Positions 43,272 through 43,441 of a stretch of DNA of 43,441 bases are shown in pieces. Numbering within the stretch: position 1 is the first letter of the stretch; each line of letters begins with the position of its first letter. The DNA is from Nostocales cyanobacterium LEGE 12452 (GTDB lineage Bacteria > Cyanobacteriota > Cyanobacteriia > Cyanobacteriales > Nostocaceae). Position numbers and translations under genes: made by a program. Where the stretch lies: positions 1 through 43,441 of the forward strand of contig JADEXV010000037.1 of assembly GCA_015206945.1 (NCBI GenBank), read 5' to 3'. The notes beneath the pieces are model-generated. The model saw only the letters and a list, made by a program, of their open reading frames with translations. It searched no databases and was not told the origin of the DNA.

Positions 43272-43441
43272 AGCAGTAAGCTTGGCAAAAATCTGGGTTA
43301 ATAAAATAGGCTCCGGGATTTCGGGAAGCATTTTTAACATTTCACGAACATATCGAAAACCACGGTAATAAGCCTTAAGATCAATAATGCCGGAGTCGGG
43401 ATTGAGTTGACGGAAATCAGCGAGAAGATGATGAGATAAAT
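43227..43441 (-). CDS. 3' end of an unidentified gene, cut by the window edge
   Basis: The minus strand is open from the right edge to a TAA at 43227. The visible 70 or so residues include ADFRQLNPDSGIIDLKAYYR, then a segment with MLPEIPEPILLTQIFAKL, and end GRIHPVSTGVEPS. The amino acid composition is that of a real protein, but I do not recognise the family. It overlaps the last 45 bases of the truncated ATPase gene, suggesting a recombination or insertion junction near 43200-43230. Confidence 0.5.
   Translation of the reverse strand, partial: LSHHLLADFRQLNPDSGIIDLKAYYRGFRYVREMLKMLPEIPEPILLTQIFAKLTALGRIHPVSTGVEPS

Noticed and set aside
43227..43441. Transposase at the right edge
   Set aside because: The visible 70 residues show no transposase motif I can name, so the function is left open.

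Overview
The window looks like chromosome of a filamentous, heterocyst-forming cyanobacterium, most likely Nostoc or a close relative. The reasons are the many copies of the octamer GCGATCGC (HIP1), heptamer repeats and small palindromic repeats between genes, ferredoxin-type nitrate and nitrite reductases, a treZ-treY-treH trehalose operon, and a CHAT-domain signalling protein with TPRs. No rRNA, tRNA or CRISPR array was seen.

Layout. (1) 1-5.4 kb: an FHA-PrsW membrane protease, a DJ-1/PfpI protein, a decayed alpha/beta-hydrolase and a three-PAS histidine kinase. (2) 5.5-18.3 kb: a nitrate assimilation region. On the minus strand nirA, nrtP and narB form a probable operon, followed by a PsiE-like membrane protein and narM. 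On the plus strand lie a Rieske protein, a HEAT-repeat protein, a Gly/Thr-repeat surface-type protein and a LysR regulator that is probably NtcB. Both nirA and the LysR gene have a GTA-N8-TAC NtcA site placed 22 bp before a TAN3T -10 box, so both are predicted to be switched on by NtcA under nitrogen limitation. (3) 18.4-19.7 kb: a DUF4157 (eCIS_core) protein with a repetitive acidic segment. (4) 20-24.9 kb: an NAD biosynthesis cluster (pncB, nadD-like, an NrtR-like Nudix regulator, nadE). A 13-bp inverted repeat covers the pncB promoter and is a candidate operator for the regulator. (5) 25.2-25.8 kb: a 50-residue small protein missed by length cut-offs, and a Uma2 remnant. (6) 25.8-32.5 kb: treZ-treY-treH for trehalose synthesis from maltodextrins and its breakdown. 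(7) 32.7-37.6 kb: DCC-family protein, Uma2 nuclease-like protein, aldo/keto reductase, Dps and pirin. (8) 38.2-42.4 kb: a 1272-residue CHAT protease / STAND ATPase / TPR protein with a small EACC1-like partner just upstream, which together resemble an NTP-dependent conflict or cell-death module. (9) Right edge: a truncated ParA/MinD-like ATPase colliding with the 3' end of an unidentified gene.

A theme across the window is repeat invasion. Four tandem arrays have an exact 21-bp period. Two copies of a ~165-bp MITE carry TTA target duplications, and one of them sits inside a 21-bp array in the trehalose operon. Small repeats have also entered reading frames (nirA, narB, the EACC1-like gene, the pncB 3' end, the upstream start codon of nadE).
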